From positions 1-64,000 of the forward strand of contig JAIXQP010000050.1 in the NCBI GenBank assembly GCA_027485675.1: 64,000 nucleotides of DNA. The letters are read 5' to 3'. The number at the start of each line of letters is the position of its first letter. The stretch's first letter is position 1. The notes below the pieces were generated by a model that was not told where the DNA came from, did no database searches, and worked only from the letters and a program-made list of their open reading frames with translations. The position numbers were made by a program, and so were the translations under genes. Source of the stretch: Terriglobales bacterium. GTDB lineage: Bacteria > Acidobacteriota > Terriglobia > Bryobacterales > Bryobacteraceae. Positions 35,792 through 44,603 of this stretch are shown here, one piece after another.

Positions 35792-36187
35792 ATGAAACTC
35801 AAACACCGCGACTTCGGCATCATCACCCCTAACATCGCCGCCACCCAGGCCTTCTATGTGAACCACCTTGGCTTTCAAGCTGTCTATGAGGCCGACTGGT
35901 ACGTCCATCTGAAGAATGGCGAAATTGAACTCGGCCTGATGGCCCCCGGTCTTCCGACGCAGCCGGCCGCTTTCCAGCAGTCCTACGGCGGAGCCGGCGT
36001 CTGGATAAGTTTCGAGGTCGAAGACGTCGACGCCGAATACGAACGCCTCCAGGCAGCGGGAGTCTCCTGCGACGCCCCTCCCCAGGATCGCCCGTGGGGC
36101 GAACGGCAGTTTGTTGTCCGGGATCCGAACGGCTTCGCCTTGAATATCGCCAAGTCGATTCCGGCCGATCCCGCGTTTTACGCTTGA
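35792..36187 (+). CDS. VOC (glyoxalase/bleomycin-resistance) family protein
   Basis: A 131-residue protein with paired beta-alpha-beta-beta-beta units: FGIITPNIAATQAFYVNHLGF, then GVWISFEVEDVDAEYERLQAAG and RQFVVRDPNGFALNIAKS. Likely dimeric, metal-dependent. It is followed after 3 bases by a YafY-type regulator, a common pairing that suggests the regulator controls it. Confidence 0.85.
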   Translation: MKLKHRDFGIITPNIAATQAFYVNHLGFQAVYEADWYVHLKNGEIELGLMAPGLPTQPAAFQQSYGGAGVWISFEVEDVDAEYERLQAAGVSCDAPPQDRPWGERQFVVRDPNGFALNIAKSIPADPAFYA

Positions 36188-36190
36188 TCC

Positions 36191-36862
36191 ATGCGCCGCG
36201 CCGATCGCCTGTTTCAAATCGTCCTCTGCCTCCGCCGCCGCCGGGCCGTCACGGCGGAGCAGATGGCCGAAGAGCTGGAGGTCTCGGTGCGGACCATCTA
36301 TCGCGACATCCGCGACCTGATGGCCTCCGGCGTCCCCATCGATGGCGAGGCCGGCGTCGGCTACCGCTTGCGGCCTGGGTTTGACCTGCCGCCGCTGATG
36401 TTCAGCGCCGAGGAGCTGCAGGCCCTGCGGCTCGGCGCCGAGATTGTCCAGGGCTGGGCCGACCGGGACCTGGCGCGCGCCGCGCGGACGGCCCTCGAAC
36501 GCATCGAGGCCGTCCTGCCGGAAAAGCTCCACCGCACGGGGCCGCAACCCTTCTTCGTGCCGGACTTCTTCATTCCCGCCGCAACGAAGAACTACCTGAC
36601 GGAGTTGCGCCGCGCCATCCAGGCCCGGCACCAGATCCGCATCGGATATGTGCGGGCGGACGGCGAGGCATCGACGCGCCAGGTGGAACCTGTCGGCCTC
36701 TTCTTCTGGGGGAACCGGTGGACGCTCGGCGCCTGGTGCGGGCTGCGCCAGGCGTTCCGGACCTTTCGGCTCGACCGCATCGCCAGCGTCGAACTGCTCC
36801 CCGGCCTCGGCGTTACCCACGATGCCGACCAATACATTGAGGCGATGGATCAGGAAGAATAG
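36191..36862 (+). CDS. YafY-type HTH-WYL transcriptional regulator
   Basis: A 223-residue regulator: a DeoR/HTH_11 domain (RRAVTAEQMAEELEVSVRTIYRDIRDL, residues 18-45), a linker (PPLMFSAEELQALRLGAEI), then a WYL ligand-sensing domain with RIGYVRADGEASTRQVEPVGLFFWGNRWTLGAWC near 154-187. It likely represses or activates its own operon with the VOC gene. Confidence 0.88.
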   Translation: MRRADRLFQIVLCLRRRRAVTAEQMAEELEVSVRTIYRDIRDLMASGVPIDGEAGVGYRLRPGFDLPPLMFSAEELQALRLGAEIVQGWADRDLARAARTALERIEAVLPEKLHRTGPQPFFVPDFFIPAATKNYLTELRRAIQARHQIRIGYVRADGEASTRQVEPVGLFFWGNRWTLGAWCGLRQAFRTFRLDRIASVELLPGLGVTHDADQYIEAMDQEE

Positions 36863-36867
36863 TCGGA

Positions 36868-38052
36868 ATGGACCGTCGACTGTTTCTCGCTCTGCCGGGC
36901 GCCGCCTTCGCGCAACGCCGCACCGTCTTCCTGCCCAGCCCGGGAAAGGGAACCGCCGTGATGGCGTTCGCCTTCTACACGGAGCGAACCGGCGGCCGCA
37001 TGGACTCGATCGAGCAGCGGTGGAGCCGGTCGGACACCATCGACATTGCCTACCGGCGCCACTCGACCGACTACGGGGTGACGTGGTCGCAGCCGGAACC
37101 GATCGTCACCGGGGAGAAGCGGCCGGAGGGGATGTACCGGAAGCATCTGCGCTGCGGCTACGTCGATCCGGTGTCGGGGCGATACCTCGAGTTCTTCCTC
37201 GAAGGGGTATTGCCGACGGACGACCCGCTCGAAGGAATGCGCCGGTGGGAGCTCAAATACACCTACGCCGGCAAGTCGCACCGGATTGATCTGCCGGGCC
37301 TCGTGAAGCCCGGGAAGAACTCCGTGATGCTGGGCGACAACGCCTGCACCCCGCTCACCCTGCCGGACGGGACGATCTGCCTGGCGGTGCAGGTGGCGCC
37401 GCTGGGGCCAAACGGCGAGTATCATAACCCCGGCAAAGGCTACACCTGGCATGAGACCGTGGTGCTGCGCGGACGGTGGGAAGGCGACCGGCTGCATTGG
37501 GAAACCTCCAACATTCTGCGGCTCAAGCCGGAGCAGTCCACGCGAGGGGCGCTCGAAGCGACGATCGCGCGGCTCGCCGAGGGGCGGCTGATGCTGGTGT
37601 GCCGGGCGTCGAACGACCGGACGCCGGAGATCCCGAGTTATCGCTGGGTGAGCTACTCCCGCGACGACGGCCGCACCTGGTCAGAGCTGCAGCCCTGGAC
37701 GTATGAGGGGGGTAAACCCTTCTTCTCGCCGAGCTCCTGCTCCCAGCTCCTGACGCACTCCAACGGGAAGATCTATTGGCTGGGGAACATCACCCCGGAG
37801 AATCCGAAGGGCAACCGGCCGCGCTACCCATTCGTGATCGGCGAGGTGGACCGCCACAGCGGCCTGCTGCGGGAGTCGACGGTGCGGGTGGTGGACACGC
37901 GGCAGCCGGGCGAGAATGAGATCTTGACGCTGTCGAATTTCTACGCCTACGAACACCGCCGCACCCACGAGATCATCGTCCACATGACGCGGCTATTCGC
38001 CCTGCCGGACGGCTGGGAAGGCGATGCGATGCGGTACGCCATCCCGGCATGA
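36868..38052 (+). CDS. Exported exo-alpha-sialidase/BNR-repeat protein
   Basis: A 394-residue propeller with a short N-terminal leader (MDRRLFLALPGAAFAQ). Asp-box motifs (STDYGVTWSQP, SRDDGRTWSELQP) and the IARLAEGRLMLVCRASNDR segment place it in the sialidase superfamily. True sialidases need three arginines, a Tyr and a Glu; candidates exist but cannot be assigned from sequence alone. It starts 5 bases after the WYL gene stop, and its stop overlaps the flippase start (ATGA). Confidence 0.8.
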   Translation: MDRRLFLALPGAAFAQRRTVFLPSPGKGTAVMAFAFYTERTGGRMDSIEQRWSRSDTIDIAYRRHSTDYGVTWSQPEPIVTGEKRPEGMYRKHLRCGYVDPVSGRYLEFFLEGVLPTDDPLEGMRRWELKYTYAGKSHRIDLPGLVKPGKNSVMLGDNACTPLTLPDGTICLAVQVAPLGPNGEYHNPGKGYTWHETVVLRGRWEGDRLHWETSNILRLKPEQSTRGALEATIARLAEGRLMLVCRASNDRTPEIPSYRWVSYSRDDGRTWSELQPWTYEGGKPFFSPSSCSQLLTHSNGKIYWLGNITPENPKGNRPRYPFVIGEVDRHSGLLRESTVRVVDTRQPGENEILTLSNFYAYEHRRTHEIIVHMTRLFALPDGWEGDAMRYAIPA

Positions 38053-39248
38053 GGTTACGGGGGCCGGTTCTTGTCTTTCTGGCGGATGCCTTAGTTCTGC
38101 CCGTTGGCTTGATGACCGTTGTGCTGCTCAGCCGCTTGTGGGGCCCGGCGGATTATGGGCTTTACGGGCTCGTTGTGTCCATCACCTTATGGCTGGAGTG
38201 GCTGGTGGTGGCTCTGTTCGGCGGGGTGGGCCTGCAGATGATGGCCCGGGACCCCGAGGCGGAGGACGTAGCGAATTTTCTGCTGCAGTCGAATCTGGCG
38301 GTGGGGATTGGGGCCGGGGTGTTGCTGGCGGTGGCCGCGCCGCTGCTGGCGGCGGAACCGTTGCGTTCCCTGCTGTGGCTGGCGGCGCCGATGCTGCCGC
38401 TGGCCGGCGCCGGTCAAGCGCTCCGGTCGCGGCTGATTGTGCTTGAAAAATTCGCGGTGCGGGCGGGCGGCGTCGCCTTGAAGATGTTGCTTCGGGCGCT
38501 GGGCACCCTGGGCGTCGTGTATTGGGACGGCGGGGTGTTTGCCGCGGTCGCGATGTTTCCTATTGCGGGACTTCTCGAAGTGGTCTTTTACCGGTTCTGG
38601 GTGCATACGCGCTGGTGGGGCGGGCGGGGCGACGTGCGCCTGCCGCGCGGGCCGGCGGCCGCGTACCTGGTCTATCTGGGAGCGCAGCGGTTGGCGGAAC
38701 GATTAGACCTGCTGCTGCTGCGGGCGTTCGGATTCCCGATGGCCGAGGTGGGGATGTATGCGGCCGCGCAGAACGTGGCGCTCCCGTCGTCCCTGGTGGG
38801 CAACTCCTTCGCCTCGACGGTGCAGGCGCGGGTGCACAAGGCGGCGAACCGGGAAGCGGCGCTCCGGGCTGCATGGCGCGCGCTGGCGGTGGGGATGAGC
38901 ACTTTGCCCGGTCCGCTGGTGGCCTTCTTTCTCGCGGATCCTCTGGTGGCGTTGGCGTACGGCCCCCGCTTCAGCGGCACCGCGGTGCTGGTGGCTCCGT
39001 TGCTGTTAGCGGGCACGTTGCAGGCAACCAGCACGCTGGCCAATGCCTCCCTGCAGGGGATGGGCTATGTGCGCTGGACGAGCGCGCTGGGCGTGGCCCA
39101 GGTAATCGTAACGGCGGTGGCGATGCTGGTGGTCATACCCCGGGCTGGCGCGGTGGGGGCCGCTTGGACCTGGTGCGCCTCGACGGGTCTGGCGGCCGCA
39201 GCCGGGGCGTGGCTCCTGTGGCGGGCCAAGTACACTGAGGGGGTATGA
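38049..39248 (+). CDS. Oligosaccharide flippase/polysaccharide biosynthesis membrane protein
   Basis: A 399-residue integral membrane protein with about 12 hydrophobic segments of the MOP (Wzx/MurJ/MATE) superfamily, beginning at VLVFLADALVLPVGLMTVVLLSRLWGPADYGLYGLVV, a typical first helix pair with the Wzx GxxxYG turn. It would move a lipid-linked glycan across the inner membrane; no glycosyltransferase genes are nearby. It is coupled by ATGA to both neighbours. Confidence 0.82.
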   Translation: MRLRGPVLVFLADALVLPVGLMTVVLLSRLWGPADYGLYGLVVSITLWLEWLVVALFGGVGLQMMARDPEAEDVANFLLQSNLAVGIGAGVLLAVAAPLLAAEPLRSLLWLAAPMLPLAGAGQALRSRLIVLEKFAVRAGGVALKMLLRALGTLGVVYWDGGVFAAVAMFPIAGLLEVVFYRFWVHTRWWGGRGDVRLPRGPAAAYLVYLGAQRLAERLDLLLLRAFGFPMAEVGMYAAAQNVALPSSLVGNSFASTVQARVHKAANREAALRAAWRALAVGMSTLPGPLVAFFLADPLVALAYGPRFSGTAVLVAPLLLAGTLQATSTLANASLQGMGYVRWTSALGVAQVIVTAVAMLVVIPRAGAVGAAWTWCASTGLAAAAGAWLLWRAKYTEGV

Positions 39249-40093
39249 CCCGTCGAGAACTTGTCGCTGCCAGTTTGCAGGCGCCGCTGGTGGCGCCGCC
39301 GAAGAAGGCAAAGATTACCAGCTCCGTGATGCTGTGGTGCTTGAAGGGAACCCCGGACGAGCGCCTGGAGCTCGCCGCGCGGGCCGGGCTGCAGAGCGTC
39401 GAACTGGTGGGTGAGCATTTGACCATGGATGTCGACGCCTTCCTGAAGCGGGCCCGGAGCCTGCGGCTGGGGGTCGATACGATCTCCGCCACGCCCAACT
39501 GGGGACGGCAGAAGTTGAACATGGTGGACCCCGCGCTACGGCCGGCTTTGCTGGCGGAAGTGGAGTCCAACCTGAAGTTCGCCCAGAGGATGGAGGTGCC
39601 GATGGCGCTGCTGATGTCCGGCAACGCGATCGCCGGCAAGAGCTTCGAAGAGCAGTTCGCCTCCATGGTGGAGGGCGCCAAACGGTGCGGCGATCTGGCG
39701 GCGAAGTATCGGGTCACGCTCATCGTGGAGCCGCTGAATACCAAGGTGAACCACGCGGGCTACTTTCTTTCAAACTGCGTGGACGGCCTGCGGCTCATGA
39801 AGGAGGTGGACCACGACCATGTGCGGCTGCTGTTCGACCTCTACCACGAGCAGGTGGAGCGGGGGAACGTCATCCGGACGGCCCTGGCGGCGATGCCGTA
39901 CGTGAAGGTCTTCCATGTGGCGGACAACCCGGGGCGGAATGAGCCGGGCACCGGCGAGATGGCCTACGCGAACATCTACAAGGCGATCAGCAAGGCCGGA
40001 TACGAGGGCTACATGACGATGGAGTACCTGCCGACGAAAGAGCCGGTGGCGAGTTTGCAGCAGGCGGTGACGGAGATGCGGGCGGCGCTGTAG
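39245..40093 (+). CDS. Hydroxypyruvate isomerase-like TIM-barrel protein
   Basis: A 282-residue AP-endonuclease-2/xylose-isomerase-like barrel. Visible metal-binding residues: E in LIVEPLNTKVNHAGYF near 163, D/H in VRLLFDLYHEQVERG near 198, H in VKVFHVADNPGRNEPGTGEM near 224 and the C-terminal E in GYMTMEYLPTKEP near 261. The N-terminus is a short leader (MTRRELVAASLQAP), so it may be exported. The fit to hydroxypyruvate isomerase is good, but sugar epimerases look alike. Confidence 0.85.
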   Translation: MTRRELVAASLQAPLVAPPKKAKITSSVMLWCLKGTPDERLELAARAGLQSVELVGEHLTMDVDAFLKRARSLRLGVDTISATPNWGRQKLNMVDPALRPALLAEVESNLKFAQRMEVPMALLMSGNAIAGKSFEEQFASMVEGAKRCGDLAAKYRVTLIVEPLNTKVNHAGYFLSNCVDGLRLMKEVDHDHVRLLFDLYHEQVERGNVIRTALAAMPYVKVFHVADNPGRNEPGTGEMAYANIYKAISKAGYEGYMTMEYLPTKEPVASLQQAVTEMRAAL

Positions 40094-40147
40094 GAGGACG
40101 TGTCCCTCTTGGCGGGTTCACCTCGCTATAGCAGCTGAGGTGACCCT

Positions 40148-41002
40148 ATGCGATTTATTGTGACGGCGCTGACCGCCGATCTCTGTGACGCCGTGCAGAT
40201 TCGGCCGGAGACTAGCTTCTATCCGGCGATTTATTCGAGAATCTTTGGCCCGGCCAGTCATGCGGACTGCGTAACGTTCGTCGAAGAACACACCGCGCTT
40301 TGCCTGAAGGGCGAGAACGCGGTGGCGTCGCTGAGCGTCGAAGACGCCGGGCGGCCGTTCCCCTGGTCCGCGCCGTGGGACAGTGAGGCCGTGACGGCGA
40401 TCACGACCGAGATGGCGGCCAGCGTGCTGCCAGGGGGCGAGTCGGTGGCGGGCAAGGTGCTCGTTTCCCGCGTCGAGGGCGCGACGTTCGCGATGCAGTT
40501 GAGCTTTCCGCCCACGGTGGTGGTCCAGGCGTGGGGCCAGGTGCCGACGTTGGGGTACTCCGATGGCGAGGTGAAGGTCTTTGACGCGGCTCTGCCGCCG
40601 GACGGTGTCGTCACCGCCGGGGTGTTTGCTAAACCGCCCGCCGGCTTGGCGGCGCAGATGCTCAGCTCCTTGCCCGCGGATGGCAATATCCCGTTTAACG
40701 GCGATGCGATCCAGGCGATCCACCTCGTCGGCAGCCAGGGAAGCTTGCTCTGCCTGCCCGGGCCCAACGGACCCTTCTCGCGTCAGGTGGATGGCTCGCG
40801 GCTGGTCCGGGGGACGGGTGAACTCCTGCGCGGCGTGACGTGCTACGTCATCGTCGCAAACCGCGACACGTACTCGATTGGCACCAGCCTGCCGGCCGGA
40901 TGCGCTGAGGGCGACCGGGTCCACTTTACCGGCGTCCGGATGGACGTCAGCTTCTGCATGCAGGGAATCCCCCTGAGTCTGCTGTGGGCGGCGAAGGTCT
41001 AG
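40148..41002 (+). CDS. Hypothetical protein
   Basis: A 284-residue protein with no recognised domain, no signal peptide and no TM segment. Codon use fits its G-rich neighbours. It lies 54 bases after the TIM-barrel gene and faces a convergent exported hypothetical gene with no gap. An AGGTGACC segment lies before the ATG at ribosome-binding distance. Confidence 0.6.
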   Translation: MRFIVTALTADLCDAVQIRPETSFYPAIYSRIFGPASHADCVTFVEEHTALCLKGENAVASLSVEDAGRPFPWSAPWDSEAVTAITTEMAASVLPGGESVAGKVLVSRVEGATFAMQLSFPPTVVVQAWGQVPTLGYSDGEVKVFDAALPPDGVVTAGVFAKPPAGLAAQMLSSLPADGNIPFNGDAIQAIHLVGSQGSLLCLPGPNGPFSRQVDGSRLVRGTGELLRGVTCYVIVANRDTYSIGTSLPAGCAEGDRVHFTGVRMDVSFCMQGIPLSLLWAAKV

Positions 41003-41629
41003 CTATTCGCCGCGGCCAACCAGGATCATCGAGACCGGGACGACGCCCATCTTCCGCATCAGCACCCAATCGTGCTCGCCCTGCTTTTCGATCTGGCCTT
41101 CTTTGAAGTATTTGGGATCTTCCTTCCAGATGCTGAAGACGGCCGGATGGGGCGTCCCGGAGGCCTTGCGGCTCAGGTTGAGCAGCGCGTCGAAGTTCGG
41201 GGTGGAGCCGCCTTCGGTGTCTCCACCGGACTGCACCAGCAGCAGGAAGTCCCGCTGCGGCGCCGCGCCCTGGTGGGTTCCATTTTCGGGGAAGTAGCTG
41301 TACCGCATGGTGTACGTGCCGGGCTGCACGGTCTGGCCGCGGCGGTCCTCATGCTTCTGGGCAAACTGAATCACCGCCAGCAGCGAGCCGTGCGGAACGT
41401 TCGGCATGGTGAGATTCGCTTCGGCGGTGGGCGGGCCGGAGGGCACTTCGGCGCGATACCAGACCTCGGCCAGCAGGGCCCCGTCTTTCATCACCTTCGT
41501 CCCTTCCTTGTTCAGCAGAGCGCTGACGCTGGGAGCGAGGTCGGCGGGCGGTGCTCCGCCGGGGGCGACCTTATAATCGTCGGCGAGGAGGGCGGCGGCG
41601 GTGAGGAATAGGGTCAGGATGGGGCGCAT
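41003..41629 (-). CDS. Exported hypothetical protein
   Basis: A 208-residue protein with a signal peptide (MRPILTLFLTAAALLADD). A GTYTMRYSYFPENGTHQG segment and a C-terminal WVLMRKMGVVPVSMILVGRGE end are seen. No family is assigned with confidence. The start at 41629 excludes a longer frame running into the divergent response-regulator gene. Confidence 0.6.
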   Translation of the reverse strand: MRPILTLFLTAAALLADDYKVAPGGAPPADLAPSVSALLNKEGTKVMKDGALLAEVWYRAEVPSGPPTAEANLTMPNVPHGSLLAVIQFAQKHEDRRGQTVQPGTYTMRYSYFPENGTHQGAAPQRDFLLLVQSGGDTEGGSTPNFDALLNLSRKASGTPHPAVFSIWKEDPKYFKEGQIEKQGEHDWVLMRKMGVVPVSMILVGRGE

Positions 41630-41700
41630 GGGTCTCTTCTTTACGATGATCGCAGCGGGGTGTTCGTTGCGGGTTTCGGTACAATTTCGTAGCGGCACCC

Positions 41701-42375
41701 ATGCAAACCATTCTCGTAATCGACGACGACGACAGCTTGCGAGACACCATCGGCCTCATGCTCGAGCAGGAATCGTTCCGGGTCCATCTGAGCGGCAATG
41801 GGCGGGATGGCTATGAAAAGGCGCTGAGCTTGCAGCCGGACCTGATTCTGGTGGATCTGCGGCTGCCGGGAATGAGCGGCGTCGAGATCTGCCGCCAACT
41901 GCGTTCGGATAAGGTGCAAACTCCCATTATTGTACTGAGCGCGCTCGGCGATGAAATTGACAAGGTGCTGCTGCTCGAAATCGGGGCCGACGACTACGTG
42001 GTGAAGCCGTTCGGCCGCCGCGAACTGATCGCCCGGATTCGGGCCCTGCTGCGGCGCAGCGGCGGCGAGGCGCACCATGTGCTGAAGTTCTCCGATACGG
42101 AAGTGAACATTGAACGCCGGATCGTCGAGCGCGGCGGGCAGGAGGTGAAGCTCACCCCGGCCGAGTACAGTCTGCTGGTCTTCTTCCTACAGAATCCGGA
42201 CCGGCCCCTGACCCGGGACGTCATCCTGAACTCGGTGTGGGGATACAACTCGTTTCCGCACACGCGGACGGTGGACGCCCACATCGTGAAGCTGCGGCAA
42301 AAGTTCGAAGCCGACCCCGCCGTGCCGCGCCACTTTCTGACCGTGCACGGGGTCGGCTACCGGTTTCTGCCATGA
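41701..42375 (+). CDS. OmpR/PhoB-family response regulator
   Basis: A 224-residue regulator. The receiver has the acidic pair D8-D9 (VIDDDD), phosphoacceptor D52 (LVDLRLP), S80 and K102 (VVKPF). The C-terminal winged helix (about 128-224) ends in RTVDAHIVKLRQKFE and FLTVHGVGYRFLP, a PhoB-type effector. It opens the eleven-gene run and probably activates it; its kinase is encoded four genes downstream. Confidence 0.9.
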   Translation: MQTILVIDDDDSLRDTIGLMLEQESFRVHLSGNGRDGYEKALSLQPDLILVDLRLPGMSGVEICRQLRSDKVQTPIIVLSALGDEIDKVLLLEIGADDYVVKPFGRRELIARIRALLRRSGGEAHHVLKFSDTEVNIERRIVERGGQEVKLTPAEYSLLVFFLQNPDRPLTRDVILNSVWGYNSFPHTRTVDAHIVKLRQKFEADPAVPRHFLTVHGVGYRFLP

Positions 42376-42710
42376 GGTGGACCGTGCTGGTAGTGGAAGA
42401 CAACCGGGCGCTGGCGGATACGCTGGCCGTCGCGCTGGGCCTGTTGCCGGACACCGAGATCCTGGTGGCTTACGACGGGGCCGAGGGGCGGCGGCTGCTG
42501 CCGCGGGCGGACGCGCTGTGTACGGACCTCGATCTGCCCTACGTCCACGGCGAGACGCTGATCCGGGAGTTTCGGGCACTGAAGCCGGGGGCGCCGGTGA
42601 TTGCGATGTCGGCGGGGCCGGGGGCGCGGGCGGGGGCGGATCACTTCTTCCCGAAGCCGTATTCGACGCTGGTGGTGCGGGAAACCTTGAAGGGGATGCT
42701 TTATGGGTAA
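42372..42710 (+). CDS. Single-domain response regulator receiver
   Basis: A 112-residue stand-alone receiver. The acidic pair E9-D10, phosphoacceptor D52 (CTDLDLP) and K95 (FPKPY) are kept, but the alpha4 region is short and Gly/Ala-rich (AGPGARAGAD), so signalling surfaces differ from CheY. It overlaps the OmpR-type gene by ATGA. It may compete for phosphate with the first regulator. Confidence 0.8.
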   Translation: MRWTVLVVEDNRALADTLAVALGLLPDTEILVAYDGAEGRRLLPRADALCTDLDLPYVHGETLIREFRALKPGAPVIAMSAGPGARAGADHFFPKPYSTLVVRETLKGMLYG

Positions 42711-43950
42711 GTGGTTGTTCGTGCTTTGGCTGCCGGCGATGGGCTGGGCGCAGGCGGATATTCTGGCGCGCCTCGAAAAGCTGGAGGCCGAAAACGCCAA
42801 GCTGCGCGGCGAGGTGGCCGAACTGCGCGCCAAGGTGGACCAACTGGTGCCGGAGCGACTGGAGATCGCCGAACGGCGCATCGAAGAGCAGGCGCAGACG
42901 AAGGTGGAGGCGGCGAGCAAGTATCCCGTGGAACTCGCCGGCATGGCGCTCTTCAACATCTTTGCGAACTCGAAGGGCGCCGGAGGCGTGGATACGCCCA
43001 ATACGGCGAGCCCGGGGGTGAACCGGGGGGCGGGGGGATTGAGCTTCCGCCAGTCGATGGTGGGCCTGCGGTTTCACGGCCCGGTGACCTTCTTCGGCGC
43101 CAAGGTTTCGGGCGAGGCCTTTGGGGACTTCTGGGACGGGACGACCGAGGGAACGGGGAACCTAGCTTTCCGGCTTCGGACGGCCGAGGCGCGTCTTGAT
43201 TGGGAGCGGCGGAGCGTTTCGATTGGCTTGATGAAGCCGCTGATCTCTCCGCGCAACCCGACATCGTTCGCCACGATGGGCGTTACGCCGCTGACGAGTT
43301 CCGGGAACCTGTGGCGCTGGCAGCCGCAGGTCCGCTATGAGGAGCGGGTGGGAGAGTTCAAGCTGCAAGGCGCCGTGATGCAAACCTCCGAACAGTCGGG
43401 CCTGGCGAATCCGGCGCTTGTCGCCCTGCGGCGGCCATCGCTTGAACTGCGCGGAGCGTGGGGCCGGGGCGAACGGTGGGAGTTCGGCCTGGGCGGCCAT
43501 GTTTCGACCTCGCACGTCTCCGGGCAGAGCGTGCCTTCGCGCATTCTGAGCGTGGACTGGCTGGCGAAGCCGTGGGAGAAGCTGGAGCTCTCCGGGTTCC
43601 TTTTTGACGGCGAGAACGTGCACCACCTGGGAGCGCTGCGCCAAAGCTTCCGGTTTCTGGCCGATGGGCGCGTGCTGGCGGTGCGGAGTAAGGGCGGATG
43701 GGGGCAAGCGTCCGTTCCGCTTACCGGGCGCGTGACGGTGAACCTGTTTGGCGGCATCCACGATGACCGGGACTCCGACCTGGTCCGCGGCCAAAACGGA
43801 CGGAACCGGGCGGGCGGCGCGAATGTGATGGTGCAGGTGGCGCCGAACGTGGTGCTGGGGTTCGAGGGGCTGCAGATTCGCTCCGATTTCCTGGGGACAG
43901 GAGAGAGGAGGGTGAACCGGTATGATCTTTCGCTGGCTTATATTTTTTAG
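42703..43950 (+). CDS. Outer-membrane porin-like beta-barrel with N-terminal coiled coil
   Basis: A 415-residue exported protein. After a signal peptide (MGKWLFVLWLPAMGWAQ) comes a coiled coil (ADILARLEKLEAENAKLRGEV..., about 18-70), then a region rich in alternating beta strands (MVGLRFHGPVTFFGAKVSGEAFGDFWD, RLDWERRSVSIGLMKPLISPR) ending in an aromatic residue (YDLSLAYIF), as expected of a barrel. The coiled coil resembles trimeric porins such as DcaP. It likely brings the substrate of the downstream ABC importer across the outer membrane; this is inference from position. Confidence 0.72.
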   Translation: MGKWLFVLWLPAMGWAQADILARLEKLEAENAKLRGEVAELRAKVDQLVPERLEIAERRIEEQAQTKVEAASKYPVELAGMALFNIFANSKGAGGVDTPNTASPGVNRGAGGLSFRQSMVGLRFHGPVTFFGAKVSGEAFGDFWDGTTEGTGNLAFRLRTAEARLDWERRSVSIGLMKPLISPRNPTSFATMGVTPLTSSGNLWRWQPQVRYEERVGEFKLQGAVMQTSEQSGLANPALVALRRPSLELRGAWGRGERWEFGLGGHVSTSHVSGQSVPSRILSVDWLAKPWEKLELSGFLFDGENVHHLGALRQSFRFLADGRVLAVRSKGGWGQASVPLTGRVTVNLFGGIHDDRDSDLVRGQNGRNRAGGANVMVQVAPNVVLGFEGLQIRSDFLGTGERRVNRYDLSLAYIF

Positions 43951-44602
43951 CTGCTGGCCGGCGCTGGCGGCCACGGTCAGCGGCTCCGTGGAGCTGACGC
44001 AGGCCAAGAGCCGGAGCTGGGACGGGGTGGTGGTGTGGCTCGAACCGCTTGAAGGGAAGCCGCCGTTGACGCCCGGCCGCTTCACGCTCGACCAGAAGAA
44101 TAAGAAGTTCTCGCCGCATGTGCTGGCCGTGCCCGTGGGCGCCACCGTGGACTTTCCGAACCACGACCCGATCTTCCACAACGCGTTTTCGAACTTCGCG
44201 GGGCAGCCTTTCGATACCGGCTTGTACGCTCCGGGGACGTCGCAGAAGATCACGTTCCGGCGCGAGGGGTTCGTCCGCGTCTTCTGCAATATCCACGCGA
44301 ATATGAGCGCGGTGATCGTGGTGGTGCCGACGCCGTACTACGCCGTCTCGCTGGCCAACGGCAGTTGGCAGATCCCGAACGTGCCGCCGGGCGAGTATCA
44401 GTTGCGACTGTTTCACGAACGGGCGACCGAGGAGACGCTGCGGAAGCTCGAGATGCGGGTGAAGGTCGGGGACGGCACCCTGACGCTGCCGCGGATGGCG
44501 GTGTCCGAATCCGGCTATCTGCAGGTGCCGCACCAGAATAAGCATGGCCGGCCGTACCCGGCTAAACCGCAGGAGAGTGGACTGTATATAGGAGGCAAGT
44601 GA
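43922..44602 (+). CDS. Exported cupredoxin-like (plastocyanin-type) protein
   Basis: A 226-residue periplasmic protein with a signal peptide (MIFRWLIFFSCWPALAATV). Likely copper ligands: H81 or H86 (NHDPIFHNAF) and C122-x2-H125-x2-M128 (FCNIHANM), the type 1 copper pattern. The C-terminal part (WQIPNVPPGEYQLRLFHERA) resembles a carboxypeptidase-regulatory-like domain. It overlaps the porin-like gene by 29 bases, so the two are coupled. It could shuttle electrons or bind the transported metal. Confidence 0.78.
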   Translation: MIFRWLIFFSCWPALAATVSGSVELTQAKSRSWDGVVVWLEPLEGKPPLTPGRFTLDQKNKKFSPHVLAVPVGATVDFPNHDPIFHNAFSNFAGQPFDTGLYAPGTSQKITFRREGFVRVFCNIHANMSAVIVVVPTPYYAVSLANGSWQIPNVPPGEYQLRLFHERATEETLRKLEMRVKVGDGTLTLPRMAVSESGYLQVPHQNKHGRPYPAKPQESGLYIGGK

Positions 44603-44603
44603 G

